Shown: positions 8,186 to 16,688, numbered from the stretch's first letter. The stretch: 42,431 nucleotides of DNA from JARRJY01 sp037388705 (GCA_037388705.1 JARRJY010000030.1:1-42431), one strand, 5' to 3'. The notes: generated from the letters alone by a model not told the origin. A program made the numbers and translations.

Positions 8186-8349
8186 ACAGCGCGCAAGGGT
8201 AAACCAGTTGAAGAAACAGTGCAAATTGTAGTGTTCAAAATACACAGTTCTGCTTATTTTCCATTAAATTTTAGGCACTTATAATATCTAGTCTATACTT
8301 GATGAAGAATAAGGACATCAGCCGGTAGTCAGATGCCAAAATATTAGCA

Positions 8350-8358
8350 TGTTATAAT
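8350..8358 (+). promoter_or_regulatory. Extended -10 promoter candidate upstream of mltF
   Basis: TGTTATAAT gives TGn plus a perfect TATAAT hexamer. No good -35 is present at 17 bp, which is acceptable for extended -10 promoters. Transcription would start near 8365, leaving a leader of about 108 nt before mltF. This is inferred from sequence alone. Confidence 0.35.
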
Positions 8359-8392
8359 TTACTGCTAATTCGTCGATAAATTTGTTAAAATA

Positions 8393-8408
8393 TGTGAACT
8401 ATTTCACA
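8393..8408. promoter_or_regulatory. Perfect CRP/Vfr-type palindrome upstream of mltF
   Basis: TGTGAACTATTTCACA matches the CRP half-sites exactly (TGTGA, 6-base spacer, TCACA). It is followed by TTT, as in the extended consensus. It lies 65 bp before the mltF start and just ahead of the TTGAGC/GATAAT promoter candidate, with its centre near -48 of the predicted start. No crp gene is in this window. Confidence 0.5.
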
Positions 8409-8472
8409 TTTTTGTTGAGCTTATCTACAACGGTAGGATAATAAGACTGTCCCAGGGTTAACGGAATACATT

Positions 8473-9888
8473 ATGCAAAAAAGTCGTTTTCAAAAACTGA
8501 TCTTTGCTGCTGCAGCCATTCTTGGAATTGTCCTGCTCAACGCCTGTTCACCCAATCGCACTATTCTTGAGCAAGTTCTGGATTCTGGTGAACTCCACAT
8601 CCTGACCCGCAATGCTGCCACTACCTATTATGCTGGCCCTCATGGCCCGGCGGGGATGGAATACGACCTGGCAAAAGCCTTCGCAGATTCGCTTGGTGTA
8701 AAACTGGTTATAAATACATCGGATAACCTGAAAGAAATCCTGAATAAAGTTCATTCTGGAGAAGCACAGATCGCGGCTGCCGGCCTGACAGTAACTGAAG
8801 AACGTAAAAAGGTGGTACGTTTCACCCCTCCCTACCAGCAGATTTCCCAGCAAGTGGTTTATCGCAGGGATGGGACTAAACCTGAATCAGTGGCAGATCT
8901 TAAATCAGGTAGCCTGGAAGTCATTGCCAATAGCAGTCACGTTGAACTATTAAAACAACTCAAGAAACAATACCCTGACATCAAGTGGGAAGAAAATAAT
9001 TCTGCAGGCAGCGCGGCATTACTGACACTGGTTGCTGAACAACTTATTGACTATACCATTGCTGATTCTAACGAGATTGCCCTTAATCGCCGGTACTATC
9101 CACAACTCGGTGTTGCCTTTGATTTATCTGATTCACAATCCCTTGCCTGGGCAATGCAACCTGGTGACGATGATTCCCTGTATAAAAAAGCCGTGAGCTT
9201 TTTTAATAAAATTAAGGAAAATGGCGAGTTAGCCCGTATAGTAAAAAGAAACTATGGTCACATGAACCGCTACGATTACGCTGGTACCCCAACTTATCTG
9301 AAACATGTCCAGTTCCGCTTGCCACGTTATCAGGGTTTATTTGAAGCAGCTGCTAATAAACATGGTCTGGACTGGCGTTTACTGGCTGCTATTGCGTACC
9401 AGGAATCTCACTGGAATCCACGCGCAGTTTCACCTACTGGCGTACGCGGCATGATGATGTTAACCAGTGCAACTGCCAGGGATCTTGGTATCGAAAAACG
9501 CACCGATCCAAAGCAAAGTGTTGAAGGTGGTACCTTGTATTTTACCCAGTTACTTGAGCTATATAAGGATATCCCTGAACCCGATAGAACATGGATTGCA
9601 TTAGCGGCTTATAACGTTGGGCATGGGCATGTAAGTGATGTGCAAAAGATTACCGCCAGGCTTGGTGGAAATCCGAATAAGTGGACCGACATAAAAGAAA
9701 ATTTACCCCTGTTGCGTCAACGCAAGTGGTACAAAACGACGAAGTATGGATATGCTCGTGGTCACGAACCGGTAATATATGTTGAAAACATCCGCAGTTA
9801 CTATGATATTCTGCGCTGGCATATCGAACGCGAAACTCCACGCTATGCTCCACAATCAATTCTCGTGTATGCATCACCTGTTCTGTGA
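8473..9888 (+). CDS. mltF: Membrane-bound lytic murein transglycosylase F
   Basis: 471 residues. A lipoprotein signal ends in the lipobox LLNAC (Cys25), anchoring it to a membrane facing the periplasm. Residues about 35-265 form a periplasmic solute-binding (SBP_bac_3-like) domain. From about 285 follows an SLT domain with the catalytic Glu311 in AIAYQESHWNPRAVSPTGVRG and the later ALAAYNVGHGHV motif. MltF cleaves peptidoglycan glycan strands to 1,6-anhydro products. It converges on tadA, which matches the tadA-mltF association known in gammaproteobacteria. Confidence 0.95.
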   Translation: MQKSRFQKLIFAAAAILGIVLLNACSPNRTILEQVLDSGELHILTRNAATTYYAGPHGPAGMEYDLAKAFADSLGVKLVINTSDNLKEILNKVHSGEAQIAAAGLTVTEERKKVVRFTPPYQQISQQVVYRRDGTKPESVADLKSGSLEVIANSSHVELLKQLKKQYPDIKWEENNSAGSAALLTLVAEQLIDYTIADSNEIALNRRYYPQLGVAFDLSDSQSLAWAMQPGDDDSLYKKAVSFFNKIKENGELARIVKRNYGHMNRYDYAGTPTYLKHVQFRLPRYQGLFEAAANKHGLDWRLLAAIAYQESHWNPRAVSPTGVRGMMMLTSATARDLGIEKRTDPKQSVEGGTLYFTQLLELYKDIPEPDRTWIALAAYNVGHGHVSDVQKITARLGGNPNKWTDIKENLPLLRQRKWYKTTKYGYARGHEPVIYVENIRSYYDILRWHIERETPRYAPQSILVYASPVL

Positions 9889-9911
9889 ACATGGACTCAG
9901 TTGGATAAATA

Positions 9912-10382
9912 TTACTTACGGCGTTGCTGGAAAAAATTCGTTAAAACGTCACCGCACTCTTTCGCAAGTACTCCAGTTGTAACTTCAATCTTGTGGTTTA
10001 ATTTATCCGTACCCAGTATTTCGAAAACGCTACCCGCGGCACCTCCTTTTGGATCACTGGCACCATAAACAACGCGTTTTACACGCGCATGAATTAGGGC
10101 ACCAGCACACATGCTGCAAGGTTCCAGTGTCACATACAAGGTAGTATTAAGAAGGCGATAATTATTAATGTTTGATGAAGCCGATCGTAACGCCATAATT
10201 TCTGCATGACAGGTAGGATCATTCGCTGTGATCGGTTGATTCCATCCTTCACCAATGATTTGCTCGTCTCTTACCAGCACTGCTCCAACAGGGACTTCCC
10301 CTTCTGCCTCAGCACGGCTGGCCAGTTCAAGGGCACGCTGCATCCAGAACTCATCGAGCGATTGCTGTTCCAGTTCTTCCAT
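9912..10382 (-). CDS. tadA: tRNA-specific adenosine(34) deaminase
   Basis: 156 residues. The zinc deaminase signature is complete: H59-A-E61 (TCHAEIMALR), with Glu as proton shuttle, and C89/C92 in EPCSMCAGA. Family residues GASDPKGGAAGS follow. TadA converts A34 to inosine in tRNA-Arg(ACG). Two bases separate its start from the serB stop, so it is likely the distal gene of a guaA-serB-tadA transcript. Confidence 0.94.
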   Translation of the reverse strand: MEELEQQSLDEFWMQRALELASRAEAEGEVPVGAVLVRDEQIIGEGWNQPITANDPTCHAEIMALRSASSNINNYRLLNTTLYVTLEPCSMCAGALIHARVKRVVYGASDPKGGAAGSVFEILGTDKLNHKIEVTTGVLAKECGDVLTNFFQQRRK

Positions 10383-10384
10383 GA

Positions 10385-11617
10385 TTAATTTAATTTTTCC
10401 AGTTCAGCCAGTTCGCGATCACGCATGCCAAGCAGGTATAAAATCGCATCAAGGCCAAGTGTCGCAATGGAGTGTTGTGCCTGTTCTTTAACGATGGGCT
10501 TGGCATGAAAGGCAATCCCCAGACCGGCAATGGCTAACATAGGTAGATCATTTGCACCATCACCGACTGCAATAACCTGTTCGGTACTGATCCCTTCCTG
10601 TTCAGCTAACTGGCTCAGTAATGTTGCCTTCATGTTACCGTCAATGATGTCACCCTTGACTTCACCGGTCAGTTTACCATCTTCAAAATCCAGTTGATTA
10701 GCATAGACATAATCAATACCCAACTTTTCTTTTAGGTAATTGGCAAAGTATGTAAAGCCACCAGAAAGAATCGCCACCTTGTAACCAAAGTGTTTTAAAT
10801 GACTGATCAAACGTTCGGCACCATCAGTAATGGGTAAATTTTCAGCGATATCCTGTAACAAGCATTCATCCATCCCTTTCAGTAATGCCATACGGCGACG
10901 AAAGCTTTCGCTAAAATCAATTTCTCCACGCATTGCCAATTCGGTAATCTCGGCAACCTGTTCTCCGACACCGGCAACCCTCGCCAGTTCATCGATCACC
11001 TCGGCCTGGATTAATGTTGAATCCATATCAAAACAGACCAGTCGACGACTACGACGATAAAGATTATCTTCCTGTACCGCGACATCTATATCCATTTCCT
11101 GCGAAATATGCAGGAACTTGGCGTGCATTTCTGGAATATCTTTCACTTCACCGCTTAGTGAAAGTTGAACAGATGCACCACGGCGTTGTTCACCAGGTGT
11201 CTCAAGAGAAAGCCGCCCTGACAAGCGACTGATTTGATCAATGTTAAAGCCATGCTCGGCAACAACTTCCGTTACACGTGCCAGGTGACGTGCGGTAATT
11301 TGCCGACCAAGAATAGTAACAATATGCTTGGGTTTACCCTGGCCAGCAACCCAGTTTTCATAGTCATCTTCCGATATGGGTGTAAAGCGCGCATTCAGGT
11401 TAAGTTCATGCGCTTTGAAAAGAATATCTTTAAAGACAGAGCAGCTTTTTGGGTCTTCAGGTGATTCGATCAGGATGCCTAAAGATAAACTGTTGTGAAT
11501 AACAGACTGGCCAATATCTAAAACGGCAATATCATAACTGGCAAGAATACCGGTTAACGCGGATGTCAGTCCCGGGCGATCCTGTCCCGTAATGGTGATC
11601 AATACAACTTCTGACAC
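10385..11617 (-). CDS. serB: Phosphoserine phosphatase
   Basis: 410 residues, starting with GTG at 11617. Two ACT-like regulatory domains occupy about 5-80 and 95-180. They precede a HAD phosphatase domain with the nucleophile motif DMDST (197-201), then LSGGFTYF and the late motif VGDGANDLPML. The enzyme makes L-serine from phosphoserine. The two-ACT architecture is longer than E. coli SerB (about 322 residues) but common in other gammaproteobacteria. It starts three bases after the guaA stop, pointing to co-transcription. Confidence 0.93.
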   Translation of the reverse strand: MSEVVLITITGQDRPGLTSALTGILASYDIAVLDIGQSVIHNSLSLGILIESPEDPKSCSVFKDILFKAHELNLNARFTPISEDDYENWVAGQGKPKHIVTILGRQITARHLARVTEVVAEHGFNIDQISRLSGRLSLETPGEQRRGASVQLSLSGEVKDIPEMHAKFLHISQEMDIDVAVQEDNLYRRSRRLVCFDMDSTLIQAEVIDELARVAGVGEQVAEITELAMRGEIDFSESFRRRMALLKGMDECLLQDIAENLPITDGAERLISHLKHFGYKVAILSGGFTYFANYLKEKLGIDYVYANQLDFEDGKLTGEVKGDIIDGNMKATLLSQLAEQEGISTEQVIAVGDGANDLPMLAIAGLGIAFHAKPIVKEQAQHSIATLGLDAILYLLGMRDRELAELEKLN

Positions 11618-11620
11618 AAC

Positions 11621-12616
11621 TTATTCCCACTCGATTGTGCCTGGTGGTTTACCAGTAACGTCATAAACTACACGTGAAATACCATCCACCTCGTTAACAA
11701 TTCGACGAGAAACATGTTCCAGGAAATCATAGGGTAAATGGGCCCAGCGTGCTGTCATGAAATCAATCGTTTCTACCGCACGTAATGCCACCACGTATTG
11801 ATAACGTCGGCCATCGCCAGTGACACCAACAGACTTAACTGGCAGGAATACTGTAAAGGCCTGGCTAACTTTGTCATAAAGCCCGTATTTACGTAGCTCT
11901 TCGATATAAACATGATCAGCAAGTCGCAAAATATCGGCATATTCTTTTTTTACTTCACCCAGAATACGTACGCCTAAGCCCGGACCTGGGAATGGATGAC
12001 GATATACCATGTCATAAGGTAATCCTAACTCGACTCCCAGTTTACGCACTTCATCTTTAAACAACTCACGTAATGGTTCACACAGTTCCAGTTTCATGTA
12101 GTCAGGTAAGCCACCTACGTTATGATGTGATTTAATCAAGTGTGCCTTGCCGGTTTTAGCACCCGCCGATTCGATAACATCTGGGTAAATGGTTCCCTGT
12201 GCCAGGAATTTGGCATTCTTTAATTTTTTGGATTCTTCTTCAAAAACATCCACGAACAGGTTACCAATGATTTTTCGCTTACGTTCCGGATCGTCCACAC
12301 CTTCCAGCGCTTTAAGGAATCGTGCCTCTGCATCGATACGGATCACTTTGACACCCATGTGTTCCGCAAAGGTGGCCATTACCTGGTCCCCTTCCTGGTA
12401 ACGTAATAAACCATTATCGACAAACACGCAGGTTAACTGATCGCCGATCGCTTTGTGTAACAACGCGGCAACCACTGATGAATCAACACCTCCGGATAAC
12501 CCCAACACCACTTCGTTATCGCCGACCTGCTCGCGAATACGTGCAATGTTATCGTCAATGATATTGCCCGGGGTCCACAAGTTGCTACAACCACAGATGG
12601 TATGAACATCTTTCAT
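11621..12616 (-). CDS. guaA: GMP synthase, ATP-pyrophosphatase and dimerisation part (second piece of split guaA)
   Basis: 331 residues, matching the C-terminal two thirds of normal GuaA. It has the PP-loop GLSGGVDSSV, GTIYPDVIES, KSHHNVGGLP, YRHPFPGPGLGVR and the C-terminal dimer domain ending in KPPGTIEWE. The normal sequence resumes at about ICGCSNLWTPGNIIDD. An ATG at 12616 plus three new residues (KDV) replaces what should be a fused glutaminase domain. A near-perfect Shine-Dalgarno, AAAGGAGGAG, ends 9 bases before this ATG, so the piece could be made as a separate protein. It should amidate XMP using free ammonia. Whether this is a true split gene, a recent deletion or an assembly error is open. 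Confidence 0.85.
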   Translation of the reverse strand: MKDVHTICGCSNLWTPGNIIDDNIARIREQVGDNEVVLGLSGGVDSSVVAALLHKAIGDQLTCVFVDNGLLRYQEGDQVMATFAEHMGVKVIRIDAEARFLKALEGVDDPERKRKIIGNLFVDVFEEESKKLKNAKFLAQGTIYPDVIESAGAKTGKAHLIKSHHNVGGLPDYMKLELCEPLRELFKDEVRKLGVELGLPYDMVYRHPFPGPGLGVRILGEVKKEYADILRLADHVYIEELRKYGLYDKVSQAFTVFLPVKSVGVTGDGRRYQYVVALRAVETIDFMTARWAHLPYDFLEHVSRRIVNEVDGISRVVYDVTGKPPGTIEWE

Positions 12617-12620
12617 AATA

Positions 12621-12633
12621 TTACTCCTCCTTT
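12621..12633 (-). promoter_or_regulatory. Very strong ribosome binding site at the guaA break
   Basis: On the minus strand, AAAGGAGGAGTAA lies between the premature stop of the glutaminase piece (12632-12634) and the ATG of the synthetase piece (12616). Its AGGAGG core is 9 bases from the ATG and is stronger than the SD of most genes in this window. It decides the start of the second piece. Confidence 0.7.
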
Positions 12634-13189
12634 AATTGAGGAACCCACAACCCTGCAGGCCGTAGAATTTACGCTCTTCATCAGCAATACCGGCTATCGG
12701 GGCATTATCGGTAGAACACATCAACTTGAAGCCCTTTGGCATATCGATAACCCTATCACCATGGCTCATCCACACATCCAGCAGACCGTAACCTTCTTCA
12801 CTGGTGTGATCTTCGATTTCTTTTAATAACGTGGTATGGCCGCGGGCCCGGACCTGGGCATAACCGTATTCATGGTGATCGGCATTTTCTACTTTGCCAC
12901 CCAGTTGTGAAGCCATGGTCTGCATGCCGTAACAAATTCCCAGTACTGGCACACCCAGTTCAAACACAACCTGCGCTGCTACTGGTGCATCTTCCGCGGT
13001 AGTGCTTTCCGGTCCTCCGGAAAGAATGATGCCGCTGGGCTTAAACTCACGGATATCCTGCTCTTCGATTTCCCAGCTATGTAACTCACAATAAACCCCG
13101 GCCTCGCGCACGCGACGGGCAATCAACTGGGTATATTGTGAACCAAAATCCAGAATAAGGATGCGATCGGAATGGATATCCACGGACAT
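12632..13189 (-). CDS. guaA: GMP synthase, truncated glutamine amidotransferase part (first piece of split guaA)
   Basis: 185 residues from ATG 13189. That start is preferred over 13225 because it gives the usual short leader before RILILDFGSQYTQLIARRVRE and has GAGAG upstream. It is a class I glutamine amidotransferase domain: the nucleophile Cys is present (VLGICYGMQTMA), as are SHGD and the DEERKFYGLQ segment. Normal proteins continue with FHPEVTHT, carrying the catalytic His and Glu. Here the frame instead reads GCGFLN and stops. No frame in the junction encodes His-Pro-Glu. Glutaminase activity is therefore predicted to be lost, although the fold might still bind the synthetase part. It could equally be called a pseudogene fragment. 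Confidence 0.8.
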   Translation of the reverse strand: MSVDIHSDRILILDFGSQYTQLIARRVREAGVYCELHSWEIEEQDIREFKPSGIILSGGPESTTAEDAPVAAQVVFELGVPVLGICYGMQTMASQLGGKVENADHHEYGYAQVRARGHTTLLKEIEDHTSEEGYGLLDVWMSHGDRVIDMPKGFKLMCSTDNAPIAGIADEERKFYGLQGCGFLN

Positions 13190-13271
13190 ATTAAGCTCTC
13201 TGTTCAGCGACCAGGAAAGGCGCACATGATCGGGGAAAACGGGTAAATAATCAAGAAATTCAATGGTTTTG

Positions 13272-13724
13272 CTAAGCTGGATTATGTTGTGCTAAAAATC
13301 TATCCAGGGCATTGGCAAATTCACGCCGGTCAGTCTGGCCCAGGGGCGGTGGCCCACCAGACATCACCCCGCTACCGCGCATCTCATCCATGAAATCCCG
13401 CATGGTGAGTTTTTGCCTGATAGTCTCGGGACTATAAAACTCCCCACGTGGATTTAAGGCCTGCGCCCCTTTATCCAGCACTTCGGCAGCAAGGGGAATA
13501 TCCGCAGTAATTACGAGATCGCCCGGTTTGGCCTGCTTTACGATATAGTTATCCGCAACGTCAAACCCCGGCTCAACCCTGACTGATTTAATGAAGGGCG
13601 ACTTTGGCGTAGTTAATGACTGGTTTGCCACCAGCACCAGCTGACATTTTACTCTTTGCGCCGCGCGGTAGAGGATTTCCTTGACTACCTTGGGACAGGC
13701 ATCAGCATCTACCCATATCTGCAT
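13272..13724 (-). CDS. YaiI/YqxD family protein (DUF188)
   Basis: 150 residues, the usual family length. It begins MQIWVDADACPKVVKEILYRAA, with the family's conserved Asp-rich N-terminus. Conserved GDLVITADIPLAAEVL and a C-terminal MSGGPPPLGQTDRREFANALD follow. The fold is PIN/NYN nuclease-like by family knowledge; the cellular substrate is not established. It sits 82 bp upstream of guaA on the same strand and is divergent from the helicase gene. Confidence 0.88.
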   Translation of the reverse strand: MQIWVDADACPKVVKEILYRAAQRVKCQLVLVANQSLTTPKSPFIKSVRVEPGFDVADNYIVKQAKPGDLVITADIPLAAEVLDKGAQALNPRGEFYSPETIRQKLTMRDFMDEMRGSGVMSGGPPPLGQTDRREFANALDRFLAQHNPA

Positions 13725-13763
13725 TTAGTATCACTCTATATAAATAAAGTATGCAACATATCA

Positions 13764-13844
13764 TATAAACCGGTACACTACGCATCCCTTCTTTCTTGGC
13801 TCGGATTCTCGACAGACAGGGGCAACTCAGGACCCCGGTTTATA
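13764..13844. repeat. Inverted repeat in the leader of the DEAD-box helicase gene
   Basis: TATAAACCGG (13764-13773) and CCGGTTTATA (13835-13844) form perfect 10-bp arms 61 bases apart, in the 160-bp yaiI-type/helicase divergent region. The right arm ends 40 bases before the helicase ATG. If transcribed, it would close a long multi-branched leader structure. Known deaD/csdA mRNAs have long regulated leaders, so a control role is plausible but unproven. Confidence 0.45.
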
Positions 13845-13884
13845 CCTTGGCGTCCCTCGCGTTTTAATCTTTCAGGTACATCTC

Positions 13885-15645
13885 ATGACAATAACGGCCT
13901 TTAATCAACTGGCGTTGAAACAATCTATCCTCAAGGCTCTGGATGAAGTGGGTTATGAAACCCCCTCGCCCATCCAGGCTCAAACCATCCCGTTATTGCT
14001 GGAAGGCAAGGACGTACTGGGGCAGGCACAAACTGGTACCGGCAAAACTGCCGCCTTTGCCTTGCCCCTGCTATCCAACCTAGATTTAAAACAAAAAGAT
14101 CCACAGGTTCTGGTTCTGGCGCCGACTCGTGAGCTGGCCATCCAGGTGGCTGAAGCGTTTCAAAAATACGCTGGCCATATGAAAGGCTTCCATGTTTTAC
14201 CTGTCTACGGTGGACAGGATTACAGCGGGCAAATACGTGCACTAAAACGCGGTGTGCACGTGGTGGTCGGCACACCCGGACGTGTCATGGATCATATGCG
14301 TAAAGGCACATTAAAACTGGATAACCTTTGCGCGCTGGTGCTTGATGAAGCCGACGAAATGTTACGCATGGGTTTTATAGATGATGTGGAATGGGTACTG
14401 GAACAAACTCCGTCGGATAGACAGATTGCTTTATTTTCTGCCACCATGCCACAGCAAATCCGCCGTATTGCGACTAAATATTTAAACGAGCCCCAACAAG
14501 TCACTATCAAGATGACAACCACCACGGCTGAGACTATTCGTCAGCGTTTCTGGCCTGTCAGCGGTGTACATAAACTGGATGCCTTAACACGAATCCTGGA
14601 AGCAGAACCTTTTGATGCCATGATCGTTTTCGTGCGTACCAAGACTGCCACGGTGGAACTGGCGGAAAAACTCGAAGCACGAGGATATGCTTGTGCCGCA
14701 TTAAATGGTGATATCCCACAGAACCAGCGTGAACGCACCATCGAACATTTAAAAAATGGCAAACTGGATATCATCGTTGCCACCGATGTGGCAGCTCGTG
14801 GCCTGGATGTTAATCGCATCAGCCATGTCGTCAATTATGATATCCCCTATGATACTGAAGCTTATGTACATCGTATTGGTCGTACCGGGCGCGCGGGTCG
14901 CGAGGGGGATGCGATTTTATTCGTAGCACCACGTGAAAAACGCTTGCTACATGCTATTGAAAAAGCCACCGGGAAGAAAATTGAGATCATGGATCTTCCT
15001 TCTACCGAGCTGATTAATGACAAACGTATTGCTAAATTCAAGCAACGTATTACCGACACGCTGGCAACTGAAGAGCTTGGCCTGTTTTTTCAGCTGATTG
15101 AACAGTACCAACAGGAACATAATGTACCGGCACTGGAAATCGCTGCTGCCCTTGCACAATTGCTACAAGGTGACGAGCCTTTCCTGCTTCAAAACAAGCC
15201 GCAACATAAATCAAAAGAAAGCTGGGATAAAAAGGATAAACCAACAAAACAAAAACGTGAACGTTCCGCACGAAAAGAAACACGCGCTGAAAAAGATATG
15301 GAGCGCTACCGAATTGAAGTAGGTCATCAACATGAAGTAAAACCCGGCAATATCGTTGGCGCGATTGCCAATGAAGCCGGACTGGATAGCCAGTATATAG
15401 GCCGTATTAATATCTATGATGATTACAGCCTGGTTGATTTACCGGAAGGTATGCCAAAAGAAATTTTCCAGTCATTGAAAAAAGTTCGTGTTGCCGGTCA
15501 ACAGCTAAAAATCTCTCGCGCATCTGGAGAGAACAAACCAGTGCGGAAAAAAGATCAAAAAGACAAACCGGGGAAACGGAGACCTAAACAAAAACCAGGC
15601 AAGAAAAAAACGGCAGGTAAAAAGCGGGCTAAAAGAAAAGACTAG
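13885..15645 (+). CDS. deaD: ATP-dependent DEAD-box RNA helicase (DeaD/CsdA type)
   Basis: 586 residues. The helicase core has the Q motif (PSPIQAQTIP), motif I AQTGTGKT (48-55), PTRELA, motif II DEAD (154-157), SAT (185-187) and HRIGRTGRAGR (329-339). A DbpA-type RNA-binding domain (about 460-540: RYRIEVGHQHEVKPGNIVGA) and a very Lys/Arg-rich tail follow, as in CsdA. It remodels RNA during ribosome assembly and cold adaptation. It lies on the opposite strand to its neighbours, inside what is usually the guaB-guaA interval. Its stop overlaps the end of the next minus-strand gene by 4 bases. Confidence 0.93.
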   Translation: MTITAFNQLALKQSILKALDEVGYETPSPIQAQTIPLLLEGKDVLGQAQTGTGKTAAFALPLLSNLDLKQKDPQVLVLAPTRELAIQVAEAFQKYAGHMKGFHVLPVYGGQDYSGQIRALKRGVHVVVGTPGRVMDHMRKGTLKLDNLCALVLDEADEMLRMGFIDDVEWVLEQTPSDRQIALFSATMPQQIRRIATKYLNEPQQVTIKMTTTTAETIRQRFWPVSGVHKLDALTRILEAEPFDAMIVFVRTKTATVELAEKLEARGYACAALNGDIPQNQRERTIEHLKNGKLDIIVATDVAARGLDVNRISHVVNYDIPYDTEAYVHRIGRTGRAGREGDAILFVAPREKRLLHAIEKATGKKIEIMDLPSTELINDKRIAKFKQRITDTLATEELGLFFQLIEQYQQEHNVPALEIAAALAQLLQGDEPFLLQNKPQHKSKESWDKKDKPTKQKRERSARKETRAEKDMERYRIEVGHQHEVKPGNIVGAIANEAGLDSQYIGRINIYDDYSLVDLPEGMPKEIFQSLKKVRVAGQQLKISRASGENKPVRKKDQKDKPGKRRPKQKPGKKKTAGKKRAKRKD

Positions 15646-15974
15646 CTTTCCCTCATTGATTTGACAATAGCAAACGCATCTTTAATAGAAGGTGCGTATA
15701 GTTTGGCAACACAACATGAACCTGCCTGCGCAGCATGTGCTTTTACCAGGCCCAAAATACTTTCTAGGCTTTGAGTGGCGTTATTTGTAACAAATCCGCC
15801 CTCACTAATTGAGAATGTAGTGCCGGAAGAGTCTATAAGCAGATCGGTATCATCGAAATCAATGTCCCCGGACTTGAAGATAACTTCCCATTCATCCTGA
15901 TCATGAATGTAGGTTAGCTCAGCATCACCCTGATGTTTAATAATCACTGGCCAATCAGGTCTCGTACTGTTCAT
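15642..15974 (-). CDS. Hypothetical protein, possibly DUF4144 family
   Basis: 110 residues from ATG 15974 (a TTG two codons upstream is possible). It is acidic and soluble with no signal peptide. The N-terminal WPVIIKHQGDAELTYI and the LLIDSSGTTFSI segment resemble what I recall of the small DUF4144 family of marine gammaproteobacteria. A C-terminal half with a Cys-Cys pair (GSCCVAKLY) follows. Function is unknown. It converges on the helicase gene and lies 45 bp downstream of the DUF4124-like gene. Confidence 0.55.
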   Translation of the reverse strand: MNSTRPDWPVIIKHQGDAELTYIHDQDEWEVIFKSGDIDFDDTDLLIDSSGTTFSISEGGFVTNNATQSLESILGLVKAHAAQAGSCCVAKLYAPSIKDAFAIVKSMRES

Positions 15975-16019
15975 AGACAAAATTATGTACCAGCTGCCTG
16001 TTTTTTTAGTTAATTGTAG

Positions 16020-16550
16020 TTACTTGAATTTAAGAAGTAATGCACATAGTACGGCATTGCCTGCATCTCCGCTGCCTTTGTACATACATTGATAAAATTT
16101 TCTCTTCTCGCCAGTAGATTTATTACAATCAGATAGTGAAGCTGAACCACTTGCTTTCCTGAGATTGTCGACACCCTTGCGGTATTTTTCATAACTCAGT
16201 TCACCGCTTCGGTACTTTTCCCTGCCTACTTCACGTAATGCTTTAAAAGATGCTTTCGTGTTGTCTACTGCCGCATAGCAATCAACATAAGTATCTTTTT
16301 TATCACTCTGTGCACTACGTTGCTGGCTGGAATCATTACTTCGGGAATTTGAAGGGCTGGTATTACGTTCCGCTTTAATGGTGTTTCCGGTTTTCTCTTT
16401 CAGCTTTTTATTGTCGGACTGCGCCGGTGGTTGACTACCAAAATGCGTTTGCCCGTTTTCATCGACCCATTTGTAAATTGCAGCACACGCGCATGAAGAA
16501 AATACAAAAAAGATGAGAATGAATAGTTGTGTTCTTATTATGTGAATCAT
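16020..16550 (-). CDS. DUF4124 domain-containing secreted protein
   Basis: 176 residues. An N-terminal signal peptide (hydrophobic LFILIFFVFSSCACA) is followed by the DUF4124 signature IYKWVDENGQTHFGSQPPAQ. A Ser/Asn/Lys-rich linker and a C-terminal region with four cysteines (CYAAVD, CNKS, CMYK, CALLL) follow. The DUF4124 motif is common in gammaproteobacterial periplasmic proteins of unknown role. The extra C-terminal Cys region suggests disulfides. It is separated from guaB by a terminator, so it is likely expressed independently. Confidence 0.75.
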   Translation of the reverse strand: MIHIIRTQLFILIFFVFSSCACAAIYKWVDENGQTHFGSQPPAQSDNKKLKEKTGNTIKAERNTSPSNSRSNDSSQQRSAQSDKKDTYVDCYAAVDNTKASFKALREVGREKYRSGELSYEKYRKGVDNLRKASGSASLSDCNKSTGEKRKFYQCMYKGSGDAGNAVLCALLLKFK

Positions 16551-16653
16551 CTTTATTTCCCGGAATCAACATTATTAAAAACTGCAGAATAAGTTTAGTA
16601 TTCCAGTTACTGCAAATCACAATAAATATACACAAAATTGTGATATGGCGCAT

Positions 16654-16688
16654 AAAAAAAGCCGCTTTTGACTAAGCGGCTTTTTATT
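16654..16688 (-). terminator. Rho-independent terminator after guaB
   Basis: GCCGCTT (16661-16667) and AAGCGGC (16674-16680) form a 7-bp GC-rich stem with a 6-base loop. It is flanked by seven A on one side and TTTTT on the other, so it works in either direction. It lies 22 bases beyond the guaB stop on the minus strand. Confidence 0.9.

Larger units (their letters stand above)
8138..8472. other. 335-bp gene-free region between tRNA-Ser and mltF
   Basis: No convincing protein or RNA gene is visible. It holds the inverted repeat next to the tRNA, an extended -10 promoter candidate TGTTATAAT (8350-8358), a perfect CRP-type palindrome (8393-8408) and a second weak promoter candidate, TTGAGC (8415-8420) with GATAAT (8437-8442) at 16 bp spacing. 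The open frame reading through the tRNA is a translation of tRNA sequence and was discarded. Confidence 0.6.

Noticed and set aside
8033..8284. Open frame of 83 codons reading GGEGGIRTLDT
   Set aside because: It is a translation through tRNA-Ser on the opposite strand, a well-known false gene pattern.
12635..12680. Hidden FHPEV coding in another frame at the guaA junction
   Set aside because: All three minus-strand frames were read; none encodes His-Pro-Glu, so a simple frameshift does not explain the break.
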